Shown here: piece after piece, positions 16,223 through 24,680 of the stretch
Layout of the letters: each line of letters begins with the position of its first letter
Position numbering within the stretch: position 1 is the stretch's first letter
Assembly: GCA_028694795.1 (NCBI GenBank)
Contig: JAQVKF010000008.1
Span: 1 to 41,532 of the forward strand
DNA from: Thermoguttaceae bacterium
Lineage (GTDB): Bacteria > Planctomycetota > Planctomycetia > Pirellulales > Thermoguttaceae
Reading direction: 5' to 3'
Length of the DNA stretch: 41,532 bases
Notes under the pieces: model-generated
What the model was told of the DNA's origin: nothing
The model's input: only the letters and a program-made list of their open reading frames with translations
Databases searched by the model: none
Made by a program: the position numbers and the translations under genes

Positions 16223-17374
16223 ATGCAACATCCAACATGGTCGTACCAGGACCGACGATTAAACGACAGAATCGAACGCAGCGAACGTCTGAATTTCGAA
16301 GAGAGCGAGCTTCTTTTCCAATCCGATTGTGATTTACATCGGCTGGGACAATGGGCAGATCACGTTAAAAAACGCTGGCACAGCGATACGGTCTACTATA
16401 ATCGAAATGTTCACCTGAATCCGACGAATATATGCCGTATTCGCTGCCCACTTTGTGCATTTAGCCGCGATCCACACGATCCAGACGCCTATCTCATGAC
16501 GCATGACGAGGCAGTGGCTCATGCGAGGCGACTGATTTATGGGGAGACCATCAGCGAAACCTTGGGTGCGACCGCGTCACGTTTCCCCCGCGCGACGGAG
16601 TTGCATATCGTGGGCGGAATCCATCCGGAACTGTCATATGGCTGGTATCGCGAGCTGATTCGACGATTGCACGAAAGCTGTCCGGAGGTGCTGATCAAGG
16701 CGTGGACAGCGGCAGAGATCTACTATTTTGCGCAGAGTATGCGGCAAACGATAGAGACGATTTTGCGAGATTTGCAATCGGTTGGCTTGACGATGCTTCC
16801 GGGTGGCGGCGCGGAGATTTTTGCACCCGCGATTCGCCAGCAAATTTCGCCGAATAAAATTGACGCCGATTGCTGGCTCGAAGTACATCGTGTGGCACAT
16901 CAATTGGGCATGAAGACAACGGCAACAATTCTTTTTGGGCATATAGAATCGGCAGCGGATCGTGTTGATCATCTTTTTCGATTACGCGCATTGCAAGACG
17001 AAACACATGGTTTTGTCGGGTTGGTACCGCTGGCGTTTCATCCGCATGGTACACGTTTGGCCGATCGGGTTGCCACACGCCCAGACGCGGCAGAATCGCT
17101 CCGGATGATTGCCGCCGCGCGACTGATTCTCGACAATGTACCGCATATAAAGGCGTATTGGATTTCGCTCGGTGTAGCGACCGCTCAGCTCGCATTGGGA
17201 TATGGAGCGGATGATCTCGACGGAACGGTTTGCGAGGAGAAAATCCATCACGACGCTGGTTCCACATCGCCTCAATCGCTAAGCGTCGCACAGATTGAAC
17301 GGCTCATTCGTGAAACGGGCGGCACCCCCTGTGAACGCAATTCTCGATATGAGAAAATCGGCGGTATCGGTTGA
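16223..17374 (+). CDS. mqnE: Aminofutalosine synthase, radical SAM (futalosine menaquinone pathway)
   Basis: MqnE uses S-adenosylmethionine and a 4Fe-4S cluster to join 3-[(1-carboxyvinyl)oxy]benzoate to an adenosyl radical, making aminofutalosine. The 383-residue protein carries the cluster motif C71-x3-C75-x2-C78 in HLNPTNICRIRCPLCAFSRD, and later family blocks HIVGGIHPELSYGWY, KAWTAAEI, LPGGGAEIFAPAIR, TATILFGHIE and LQDETHGFVGLVPLAFHP, which fit MqnE rather than MqnC. This shows the organism probably makes menaquinone by the futalosine pathway; the other mqn genes are elsewhere. A good terminator follows, so the gene is probably monocistronic. Confidence 0.92.
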   Translation: MQHPTWSYQDRRLNDRIERSERLNFEESELLFQSDCDLHRLGQWADHVKKRWHSDTVYYNRNVHLNPTNICRIRCPLCAFSRDPHDPDAYLMTHDEAVAHARRLIYGETISETLGATASRFPRATELHIVGGIHPELSYGWYRELIRRLHESCPEVLIKAWTAAEIYYFAQSMRQTIETILRDLQSVGLTMLPGGGAEIFAPAIRQQISPNKIDADCWLEVHRVAHQLGMKTTATILFGHIESAADRVDHLFRLRALQDETHGFVGLVPLAFHPHGTRLADRVATRPDAAESLRMIAAARLILDNVPHIKAYWISLGVATAQLALGYGADDLDGTVCEEKIHHDAGSTSPQSLSVAQIERLIRETGGTPCERNSRYEKIGGIG

Positions 17375-17382
17375 AAATCGTA

Positions 17383-17416
17383 TTTACGCCCCTGCCGCTT
17401 AGGTGTAAAATTTTTT
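17383..17416 (+). terminator. Intrinsic terminator after mqnE
   Basis: TTTACGCC (17383-17390) pairs with GGTGTAAA (17402-17409) across an 11-base loop, with one G-U pair, and is followed directly by ATTTTTT. It lies nine bases after the mqnE stop. Confidence 0.75.
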
Positions 17417-17469
17417 CATCGTCGGATGCGCAGTTCTACTGGTGACTTAAGCTGAGCGAGAATTGATGG

Positions 17470-17498
17470 GCCGGCACGAGTGACAGATAAAAAGTTTT
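17470..17498 (-). repeat. Degenerate inverted copy of the intergenic box
   Basis: On the minus strand this reads CAAAACTTTTTATCTGTCAC then TCGTGCCGG, close to the CTTTTTACCTGTCGCTGGTACTGCC ends of the 7581 element. It sits about 50 bases before the phenylacetate-CoA ligase start. Confidence 0.4.
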
Positions 17499-17548
17499 GG
17501 TTCGACGCACGATAATTAGACAAGGTATCAGAAGAGGAAACAAGACCG

Positions 17549-18895
17549 ATGAACAAGCAGAATTTGCCCGATCGTTACGCACCAAATACTCCATTTCATC
17601 CGGCGAGTTTTGCGGACTTTTTGCCCACTGAACAGCTTCGTCAGATTCAATCGCAACGTCTGCGACATACTGTGCGTCGCGCGTATGAACATGTTAGGTT
17701 TTACCGCGATCGAATGGATAAACGCGGGTTGACTCCGGAAGATATTCGTTCGGTCGAAGATATCAGTAAATTTTCGTTCACCGTCAAAAATGATCTGCGT
17801 GACACCTATCCGTTCGGTCTATTCGCCTCGCCCATGGAAGAGATTGTGCGTCTGCACGCTTCGAGCGGCACGACGGGCAAACCGATTGTCGTGGCTTACA
17901 CGCAACAGGATATCGAAGTGTGGAAAGAGGTGGTGAAACGCGCATTTTTAGCGTATGGTTTGCACCGTCGAGATATTATTCAGGTAGCGTACGGTTACGG
18001 GCTTTTTACAGGCGGTTTAGGAGCGCATTATGGAGCGGAAGCGTTGGGTGCGACGGTGATTCCGATTTCCGGCGGCAACACGGAGCGTCAAATCATGCTC
18101 ATGCGTGATTTTGGCGCGACGGCCATCTGTTGCACGCCGAGCTATTTCCTGCATCTGATTGGCCGAGCGGAAGAGATGGGGATTGATCTGCACGATCTTC
18201 CGATTCGCGCGGGAGCGTTCGGAGCGGAACCGTGGACCGACGAAATGCGGCAACGGATTGAAGAATCGAGTGGGATTAAGGCGTATAACATTTACGGGCT
18301 TTCAGAGATTATCGGTCCAGGCGTTGCGGCGGAATGCCACTGTCAGGAAGGGTTGCATATCTTCGAAGATCATTTTTATCCGGAAATTATCAATCCTGAT
18401 ACCGGTGAGGTGTTGCCAGATGGTACGCCTGGCGAATTGGTGCTAACGACGCTCTCGAAAGAGGCGATGCCAATGTTACGGTATCGTACCCGCGATCTGA
18501 CGATGATCATGACGGAACCATGTGCGTGTGGGCGAACGATACGGCGTATTCGACGCATTGTCGCTCGCAGTGACGACATGTTTATTATTCGCGGGGTTAA
18601 CGTTTTTCCATCGCAAATTGAGGCCGCGTTGCTCTCGATCAAAGAAGCGTTGCCGCATTATCAGATCGTTTTGACACGTGAAAAAGGACTCGACCAGATT
18701 GAAGTGCAGATTGAGGTATCGAGCGAGTCGGCCAATGACGACCGAGTGCGTGTTGTGGAAGATTTGCGAGATCGCATCGCCATGGCGATCAAAGAAACGA
18801 TCAATATCCGTGTCAAAGTGACGCTCAAACAGCCGAATACGCTGCCGCGTAGCGAGGGAAAGATCCAACGTGTCATTGATCAGCGACAACTGTAA
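17549..18895 (+). CDS. paaK: Phenylacetate-CoA ligase
   Basis: PaaK activates phenylacetate or a related aryl acid with ATP and CoA. The 448-residue length is typical. Visible motifs are the AMP-binding loop [17 protein letters not shown] at about 102-118, [54 protein letters not shown], the hinge [18 protein letters not shown] and the C-terminal [13 protein letters not shown] with the catalytic lysine. AGAGGAA lies about 11 bases before ATG. In anaerobes such enzymes often handle phenylacetate or indoleacetate made from amino acids, but no partner oxidoreductase is adjacent, so the substrate stays open. It differs clearly from the shorter-motif CapK-like enzyme at 2759. Confidence 0.92.
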   Translation: MNKQNLPDRYAPNTPFHPASFADFLPTEQLRQIQSQRLRHTVRRAYEHVRFYRDRMDKRGLTPEDIRSVEDISKFSFTVKNDLRDTYPFGLFASPMEEIVRLHASSGTTGKPIVVAYTQQDIEVWKEVVKRAFLAYGLHRRDIIQVAYGYGLFTGGLGAHYGAEALGATVIPISGGNTERQIMLMRDFGATAICCTPSYFLHLIGRAEEMGIDLHDLPIRAGAFGAEPWTDEMRQRIEESSGIKAYNIYGLSEIIGPGVAAECHCQEGLHIFEDHFYPEIINPDTGEVLPDGTPGELVLTTLSKEAMPMLRYRTRDLTMIMTEPCACGRTIRRIRRIVARSDDMFIIRGVNVFPSQIEAALLSIKEALPHYQIVLTREKGLDQIEVQIEVSSESANDDRVRVVEDLRDRIAMAIKETINIRVKVTLKQPNTLPRSEGKIQRVIDQRQL

Positions 18896-18939
18896 CGCTT
18901 CCGGTATCGGCTCACGAATCCTTACCTCAAGGTGTCGGA

Positions 18940-18959
18940 CAAAGGCGTCCCGCCTTTTG
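18940..18959 (+). terminator. Possible weak terminator hairpin after paaK
   Basis: CAAAGGCG and CGCCTTTTG form an 8-base-pair stem with one bulge and a three-base loop. The U-run is short and inside the stem, so this is only a weak terminator candidate, 45 bases after the paaK stop. Confidence 0.35.
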
Positions 18960-19036
18960 GCGTGGACTCGTGGGTACTCGAGGATGAGATATGGAGATGA
19001 AGACTCCCGTGACATGGCGAAAGAGGTCCGAGAATA

Positions 19037-19534
19037 ATGGATTACAGCTTTGCGAAGAATGCACGTGAATGTTCTGTGACCCATCGCGTTTTCGCACCGG
19101 GTGAGGCGTTTTATTCGTTGCTGATTGAGGAGATGAATGGACGCTTTACCCGTCGCGACTATTCGGTCGAGGCGTGGAATGATCTGCAACGTGATCCGGA
19201 GTATCCCAAAATGGACGGAGTCGTCGGATTTTGGAAGTCGAAAATCCCCGATCTTTCTTCTAAACGACAACGTTGGGCACCGAATGAGATTTTGCTGCGT
19301 TACTTCGAGGAACTCGAAAATCGTCCCGATTGCGACGACACCCGTTACGTGTTAGCTTTGCTGCTTGTGCGACGTCGATTGCTCGTTTGCGATGATGAAC
19401 ATACGGAAGAAGACCGTTCATTTCTGACCTTGCATGATCCGAAACGCGACCTGAACTTCGAAGTGGAAGTGCTAACCCCTTCAACCGAACGTTATGACGC
19501 TATTCAACAACAGCTTGCTGAACTATTACAATAA
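19037..19534 (+). CDS. Conserved-looking protein of unknown function
   Basis: This 165-residue soluble protein carries no domain I can name. The start CSVTHRVFAPGEAFYSLLIEE, the middle GVVGFWKSKIP and the helix RYVLALLLVRRRLLVCDDE look like a compact conserved fold; I have the impression that planctomycete genomes hold similar proteins, but this was not checked. AGAGG lies ten bases before the ATG. It is convergent with the ExeA-like operon and shares the terminator region with it. Function cannot be assigned. Confidence 0.72.
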   Translation: MDYSFAKNARECSVTHRVFAPGEAFYSLLIEEMNGRFTRRDYSVEAWNDLQRDPEYPKMDGVVGFWKSKIPDLSSKRQRWAPNEILLRYFEELENRPDCDDTRYVLALLLVRRRLLVCDDEHTEEDRSFLTLHDPKRDLNFEVEVLTPSTERYDAIQQQLAELLQ

Positions 19535-19540
19535 CGTTTA

Positions 19541-19588
19541 ACAAAAAGAGCGGGGCAGGACGGAGAAGCTGTCCTAACCTCGCTCGTG
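19541..19588 (-). terminator. Intrinsic terminator of the ExeA-like operon
   Basis: On the minus strand GAGCGAGG..AGGAC, a nine-base loop, GTCCTgCCCCGCTC forms a long stem with one small internal mismatch, followed at once by TTTTTGTT. It lies about 27 bases after the ExeA-like stop. The same hairpin may slow plus-strand transcription from the convergent gene but lacks a U-run in that direction. Confidence 0.75.
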
Positions 19589-19614
19589 CAGGTCACCTGA
19601 ATACGCTTAAAAGG

Positions 19615-20484
19615 TTATCGTGGAATGGTACTGGCCTGTGTTGCCGTGGAGCTGAACGTGGCGTCATCGGCGACCGATTGCACGAGTTCAGCGTTGAGAC
19701 GTTCGACTTCTTCCGCGAATCCGAGCAGTAGGGACATATCGGCGATCCGGTTGATGCGTCGTGGAATGCCGCCGCTCACACGGTGCAGCACTTCGACCGC
19801 TTCTTCATCAAACGGCGACTCGACCGCCCCGGCGATTTCCAGTCGATGGGCCACATATTGCCCGGTTTCTTCCATAGAAAACGGTGGCAACAGTGAGCGT
19901 CCGCAGAGGCGTTCTTCCACATGCGGCAAGCGATTTAACATGGGTAACAATCCGGGTTGACCGCTCAAGATGAGGAACAGCCCATGGTGTGTCTCGTTGT
20001 CACCGAAGTTCAACAACAGTCGCAAGGTTTCCAGTGCGGGCGGCGAGAGCCGATGGGCTTCTTCCAACACGAGGACGGTCTGAATTCCACGGTGTAGATT
20101 CTCCTGTAATTGTTGTTCGATCCGTCGAACACTCACACGCACTTCTGGCGTTGGCGTGAAGACCATATCGCTGCTGGTCGCCATTCCGGAGGCCCATGCG
20201 ACCCGCTCGGCGATCTCTGCCAACAGTTCTGGAACGGGCATTTCCGGAAAGAGAATGGGTATCCAGAGTCGCGTGTCTGAGACGAGCGATTGACGCAGAT
20301 GCCCCAGCAGTGTCGTTTTGCCGACGCCCGATGGTCCGCACAACACAATGCCGTGCTGTTGATGATCAATCGCGTAGTGCAGTTTCAAAATCGCTGCCGA
20401 AATTGCTTCTGTTGCACAAAAATATTTCGACGTATCACAGTCATCAAATGGGCGTTCTTGTAATTTCCAATATTGAGTATACAT
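19615..20484 (-). CDS. ExeA/GspA-like AAA ATPase
   Basis: The 289-residue protein starts with the family signature MYTQYWKLQERPFDD, then the Walker A loop GPSGVGKTT at about 50-58, Walker B VLVLEEAHRLSP near 140-150, a sensor region LSGQPGLLPML and the lid helices GGIPRRINRIADMSLL. ExeA-type ATPases help assemble secretins or remodel the cell wall for type II secretion and pili, usually with a membrane partner carrying a peptidoglycan-binding domain; here that domain is missing, and the operon partner is a Pro/Ser/Thr-rich membrane protein. It is the last gene of the minus-strand operon that diverges from the pseudopilin cluster, which fits a role in that machinery (inference). Confidence 0.88.
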   Translation of the reverse strand: MYTQYWKLQERPFDDCDTSKYFCATEAISAAILKLHYAIDHQQHGIVLCGPSGVGKTTLLGHLRQSLVSDTRLWIPILFPEMPVPELLAEIAERVAWASGMATSSDMVFTPTPEVRVSVRRIEQQLQENLHRGIQTVLVLEEAHRLSPPALETLRLLLNFGDNETHHGLFLILSGQPGLLPMLNRLPHVEERLCGRSLLPPFSMEETGQYVAHRLEIAGAVESPFDEEAVEVLHRVSGGIPRRINRIADMSLLLGFAEEVERLNAELVQSVADDATFSSTATQASTIPR

Positions 20485-20766
20485 AGGTTTTTGCCTTTTC
20501 GTACCGATTCCACTTGAGTTGAATGCACTCGTGCGATTTTGGAAGGAATTGGAAGGAATACGGGTTGGGTTAAAAACGCGACGGATTGACCGCTAAGGGA
20601 CATTGACCGTTGGGGTGTCGCGAGCGATTTTCCATAAACAATCGCCACTGTAAACGCCCAGCCAACGCACCGTCACATTCGACAAAGGTTCGATTCCAAC
20701 GAGGACGTTGGAAATCATTCACGGTTTCGTGGCCGCCTGTTCCGAGACGCCCGTGGAGCATCCTAA

Positions 20767-22032
20767 CTAGGCCTGTCCGCAAAAATTATCGATCACAGCC
20801 ACCGTGATCAATCCACAGCGGTGTAACTCCTGTACGGCTTGAAGCGTCACGGCGTTGGAAACAGTTCCAGCGTCCCGCACGAGCAACACACAATCGAGCA
20901 TGTTTCGCATCCAAGCGAGTCGTGGCTGGATGGCCAAATGGCATCGTTCGCTCAGCGTTTGCGCTTTCGAGCGAGGTTCCGTGACGGCATCTTCCGATTT
21001 GGTCAGTCGTTCGCCGGAGAATGTGACAGGAGCCGTGTTAAAGGGCGGTTCGAGCAATACTCCGCAGTCGAGCAGCACGCAATCTCGGTCACCGCATAGT
21101 TGTTCGACCATCGCTTCCAATACGGAGGTCATCACGGCGGGATTTTGTGCCAATCCATGTGACGGCAACAGTTCCAGTTCGCTATCTGTGTTCTGAATTA
21201 ACCGTTTGGAAAGTTCAGCGGCGAGCGAACGTGGGTCCGAAAGCATTTGTATTCCGGTCTGAGTTTCCTGGATATACGCTTCATCCAGCGATTCGGCTTC
21301 TTCCTGCATCGTTTGCAAGGCGGTGGACAACCCGACACAACGGGAAACGCCGCCCGGAGCTTCACGATCCGCGTCAATGAGAACCGTTCGTACGCCACGT
21401 CCACCGAGGACTTTGGCAATCAAAGCGGCGAGCGACGTAACGCCCTGAAAGGGACGCAACGACGCGATACCGACGCTGACGGGACGTTGACGTGTCCACG
21501 TTTGAATCTGATCAGCGATCCGCGTCAACGATTCCGAGGCAACCGACTCAATGTACTGCAAATGTCGATCCCAATGGAACGTTTCCGACCGACTCGCACG
21601 AATCGGACACTCCGCAAACCGTGGCTCTCGCACCGGTAAAGTATTGATCGAAAACGACTCAACCGAAGGGAACACCGCATCGGTAGGCTCATCCGTGTAG
21701 ACGGATTCGACCGCGACGGGTTTTACCGATTTCGCAGGCCTCGTCACTTTCGCGGTGGAACCGACGAGTGATTCCACAATCGACTCGACCGTTGGAGCAG
21801 TCGGTGGTTCTGCCATGTGGAAGCAGGCTTCCGTCGTAGCCTCCGCTACAGCCGCATGGGCTACCGCTTCTGCCGCTACCGCGGTATTGGCCGCCATTGT
21901 GTTTACTGCCGCCGCGATATGATCGACCATTCCCTCCCCCATGGATTCCTCTGAGGTTTGGGCGGCGGATTCGGCTTTGGCTAACGTTCGCTGATATGCT
22001 CGCAATAATGCTTGATTGACTGTTCCACTCAT
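20767..22032 (-). CDS. MinD/CpsD-like protein with degenerate Walker A
   Basis: The 421-residue protein has a disordered Ala/Val/Thr-rich N-terminal part (about 1-150) and then a ParA/MinD/BY-kinase-like domain. VSVGIASLRPFQGVTSLAALIAKVLGGRG occupies the Walker A site near 186-212 but the essential lysines are gone (QGVTS in place of GKST-type residues), while the next strand RTVLIDADREAPGG is intact. The strand DCVLLDCGVLL and the closing DCVLLVRDAGTVSNAV, TVAVIDN also fit the fold. It probably cannot hydrolyse ATP normally and may serve as a scaffold. It lies 282 bp upstream of the ExeA-like gene, 230 bp downstream of the membrane protein gene. No tyrosine cluster of a BY-kinase is seen at the C-terminus. 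Confidence 0.75.
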   Translation of the reverse strand: MSGTVNQALLRAYQRTLAKAESAAQTSEESMGEGMVDHIAAAVNTMAANTAVAAEAVAHAAVAEATTEACFHMAEPPTAPTVESIVESLVGSTAKVTRPAKSVKPVAVESVYTDEPTDAVFPSVESFSINTLPVREPRFAECPIRASRSETFHWDRHLQYIESVASESLTRIADQIQTWTRQRPVSVGIASLRPFQGVTSLAALIAKVLGGRGVRTVLIDADREAPGGVSRCVGLSTALQTMQEEAESLDEAYIQETQTGIQMLSDPRSLAAELSKRLIQNTDSELELLPSHGLAQNPAVMTSVLEAMVEQLCGDRDCVLLDCGVLLEPPFNTAPVTFSGERLTKSEDAVTEPRSKAQTLSERCHLAIQPRLAWMRNMLDCVLLVRDAGTVSNAVTLQAVQELHRCGLITVAVIDNFCGQA

Positions 22033-22262
22033 ATTTTCACCTTCACCGAATATGCGACGAAAACGGATGAGGATATCCTCGTGTTTATGGCCATTTTGAA
22101 CGGGATGGCCGTTCCATTGGATTTTGTGATTTCGTTTCCGCCATTGGTCACGAGATCGTTATCACGAAGTCTAAATCCATCTTAAGTCAAATTCATCTTG
22201 TTTCCGACCCAGTTCCACCCGGCTCGAACCCCTATCCGAGCCGATTCCAAGTCGACTACCGA

Positions 22263-23717
22263 TTACAAACTTGGGATGACGATTTCGCCATGTTCCGTAT
22301 TTGGATATGCTGGCGTGCTGTCGACCGTAGGCAGGGTTATTTCGACATATCCCGTGTCCGGATAATCCGGTGTTTCGATCGGTTTCAAGCTGTCCGCATC
22401 GTTCAAGCCATCCGTACTGGTCGGTTGGTCTGACGAAGCAATCGGCGGCTGAGTCGTATCCGAGATCGCCGGCAATGGCGGCAGATCGTTTTGTGGGACG
22501 GTCGCATCGGTTGGTTGAGCCGCTGGTCGAACTTGGGAAGCGTCCGCGGCGATGGCTACGCCATTAGGAAGGGGTAACATCGGTTCCGTCGAGGCCGTGT
22601 CCGTCGCGAATCGGTCCGTGGCGAGTGATTCTGCCGCGAATGGATCCGAGGTCCGCGGTTCCGCTATGAATCGCGAGTCGAATCGGCTAACTGGTTCCAC
22701 CGTATTGACAGGCGGAGTCATCGGGATTTCCAAACCGTTTTGAGCGATTTCTGGCGAGGAATCCGTTACCCCTGGTAAGGTTGTTTTTGGCGATGGTGTT
22801 CCCGGCACGTTCGTTTCAGGCAACCCCGCCTCTGGTAGCATGGGTAATCCTGTTTGTGCGATCGCATCCGTCATCGGCAGCGAAGCCGTTTGCGCGGCCG
22901 CACTGGGCGTGGACGAGGAGACGGTCGTTTGAGTCACATGATTGGTCGGCTGGGAAGCCGTTAGACTGGGTAACGTGACTGCCGAGCCAAAATCACTCAT
23001 CGGTTCTAGTTCCGTGAGATTGATCTTTGCCTCTGGTTGTCGCGGATTGAGTTTTTCTTTTTGCGCGTCCGAGTTGGCGATCTGTTGGCTCAAATCGCTG
23101 TGCGGTCCAATCGGTTCGGGAATCGTCTGCCGGATCGTGTGAATGACTCCCAACGCGACCACCAACATAGCGGCCACGCCCATCGGCACACGCCAATCAC
23201 GCCGGCGTCCGCGTGACGCCTCCGGAAGATTCCGAGACGCCACCACTTGCGGTCGGTTTTCCTCCCGTGATGCTCTCGAGGCGGAACCATGTGGCACGAA
23301 TTCTTCCATCCGACGTACGGACAATTTTTCCGAAGAGTCGGCGCATTCAGCAACTGCCGTATGGACCGCATCGGCGGTGTTTGATTCGGGAACCACACCC
23401 GGCACCGCCTGGACGGTGAAGACCGGAGTTCCCGGCAACACGAGCGGCTCAGAAGGCATCGTTTGGGCCCCCTCTGTCCATCGAGTTTCCGCATATCGTT
23501 CGGTAGAGCGATCCGACTTCTCGGCGTTGTCAAATGGAACGGAAACGTCCAGTGGGACATGGTCCGTTGGTCTTTTTTGACTATTTTTCGGCGGGAAATC
23601 TGCGGTATGAGAGCTTCCCATGGAACTGGTGACACGAGGAATGGTCGCGAGTACCACGAAGCCAAGATCCGGTGATGCCGCGGAATGGTTCATCGAAGCG
23701 AAACCGTCTTTTTGCAT
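22263..23717 (-). CDS. Pro/Ser/Thr-rich single-pass membrane protein, unknown
   Basis: The 484-residue protein has no recognisable catalytic domain. A basic segment (SRGRRRDWRVP) precedes one membrane helix (MGVAAMLVVALGVIHTI) at about residues 177-194, leaving a large N-terminal side with the predicted cytoplasmic sequence and a C-terminal side rich in Pro, Ser, Thr, Ala and Asp. Near the end, DYPDTGYVEITLPTVDS and YPNTEHGEIVIPSL form a short internal repeat. The track start is GTG at 23747; ATG at 23717 has AAGGA eight bases upstream, and ATG at 23723 is also possible. First gene of the minus-strand operon with the MinD-like and ExeA-like genes, so it may be their membrane anchor. Confidence 0.72.
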   Translation of the reverse strand: MQKDGFASMNHSAASPDLGFVVLATIPRVTSSMGSSHTADFPPKNSQKRPTDHVPLDVSVPFDNAEKSDRSTERYAETRWTEGAQTMPSEPLVLPGTPVFTVQAVPGVVPESNTADAVHTAVAECADSSEKLSVRRMEEFVPHGSASRASREENRPQVVASRNLPEASRGRRRDWRVPMGVAAMLVVALGVIHTIRQTIPEPIGPHSDLSQQIANSDAQKEKLNPRQPEAKINLTELEPMSDFGSAVTLPSLTASQPTNHVTQTTVSSSTPSAAAQTASLPMTDAIAQTGLPMLPEAGLPETNVPGTPSPKTTLPGVTDSSPEIAQNGLEIPMTPPVNTVEPVSRFDSRFIAEPRTSDPFAAESLATDRFATDTASTEPMLPLPNGVAIAADASQVRPAAQPTDATVPQNDLPPLPAISDTTQPPIASSDQPTSTDGLNDADSLKPIETPDYPDTGYVEITLPTVDSTPAYPNTEHGEIVIPSL

Positions 23718-24680
23718 GGTCATATTCCTTACATTCCTTGTATCCACCTATTCCAATCGTGACGTGCACGCACCCCGACGACGAATACAGTGTCCATTCG
23801 TTTACGGAGTTCAATGGAATAAACGGTAAAATCATCGACATACGATGGGGTGGACACCTTGCGGCCGCATTCCAAATGGGACCGTTAGTGTCCATTCCAC
23901 TCGTTCTCTTTTTCGGTTTCCGACACCAATCCTGACGCATCCTTGCAAAGATTCGGTCACCTCTCAGAGACGAAATCTCCTCCGCACGGGAGCGATCATT
24001 GGTGGAACAGATTCTTTATCGGTTAGAATGATAACGAACTTGAGGTTTGTATTGTTTTTCATGATAAAATCAAATGGGTTGCTTTGGCTGTGTAGATAAA
24101 ATGATCAATCCAAAAACGTCCGATATTTGGAACGGAGGGGGATTTCGCGTAAAAAATTTTTGCCGGAGGTGTTTACGGAGGTTTCTTAGAAGTATATGAT
24201 AGGACAGAGGGGATTTTGCGCTCAATGGTCAGGGGTATCACGCGTCGATAAGTGATTCGTGATGGTCGTGGGACGTTTCCTAGGCATTGTGGGGGCAAAG
24301 GACGCCGCGAATCCGATTCCAAGAGCATAACGAGTCGCTCAACTTTTCTGCGAGCTTTTCGTTTGGAGATTCGCCCTCGTCGGTCGTCGATGGCCGGCCT
24401 TTGGGAAGCAGTATTTTCCGTATGTTTTGAAATTTGAACCAGTAAGGCAGAAACGTTGCAGGCGTTTGGGGCGTATCGGCAGGATTCGTCGGGCGTTCGA
24501 TCGGTTCGGCCGTGATATCCCTTGGGATATTCGTTTTTCGCGCATTCGAAGTTTGATCATCGTCCGTGTTTTTATGGAAGAGTTCCGGACGTTTTTCGGG
24601 ATTTCGAAGAAGCGAAACATCCATCGTGGGCCGTTTCTGTTTTGTGCATCACTTCAGGATCCAGGATAAAAGGACAGCGT
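23718..24680. other. Long divergent intergenic region, nothing clearly coding
   Basis: The 963 bases separate the minus-strand ExeA-like operon from the plus-strand pseudopilin cluster and must hold both promoters. The longest ORF (24280-24624, minus, 114 residues) lacks a domain, a Shine-Dalgarno or a credible composition, and I do not call it. Between 24133 and 24180 CGGAGG occurs three times around an AAAAAATTTTT tract, possibly a curved-DNA or binding-site cluster. No clear terminator, tRNA or promoter pair was recognised. Confidence 0.4.

Noticed and set aside
22195-22262. tRNA-like GGTTCGAGCC on the minus strand
   Set aside because: The flanking bases do not form a T-arm or an acceptor stem and no anticodon arm can be drawn.
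24280-24624. 114-residue minus-strand ORF in the divergent intergenic region
   Set aside because: Polar composition without a domain, no Shine-Dalgarno, and overlapping ORFs of similar length on the other frames.
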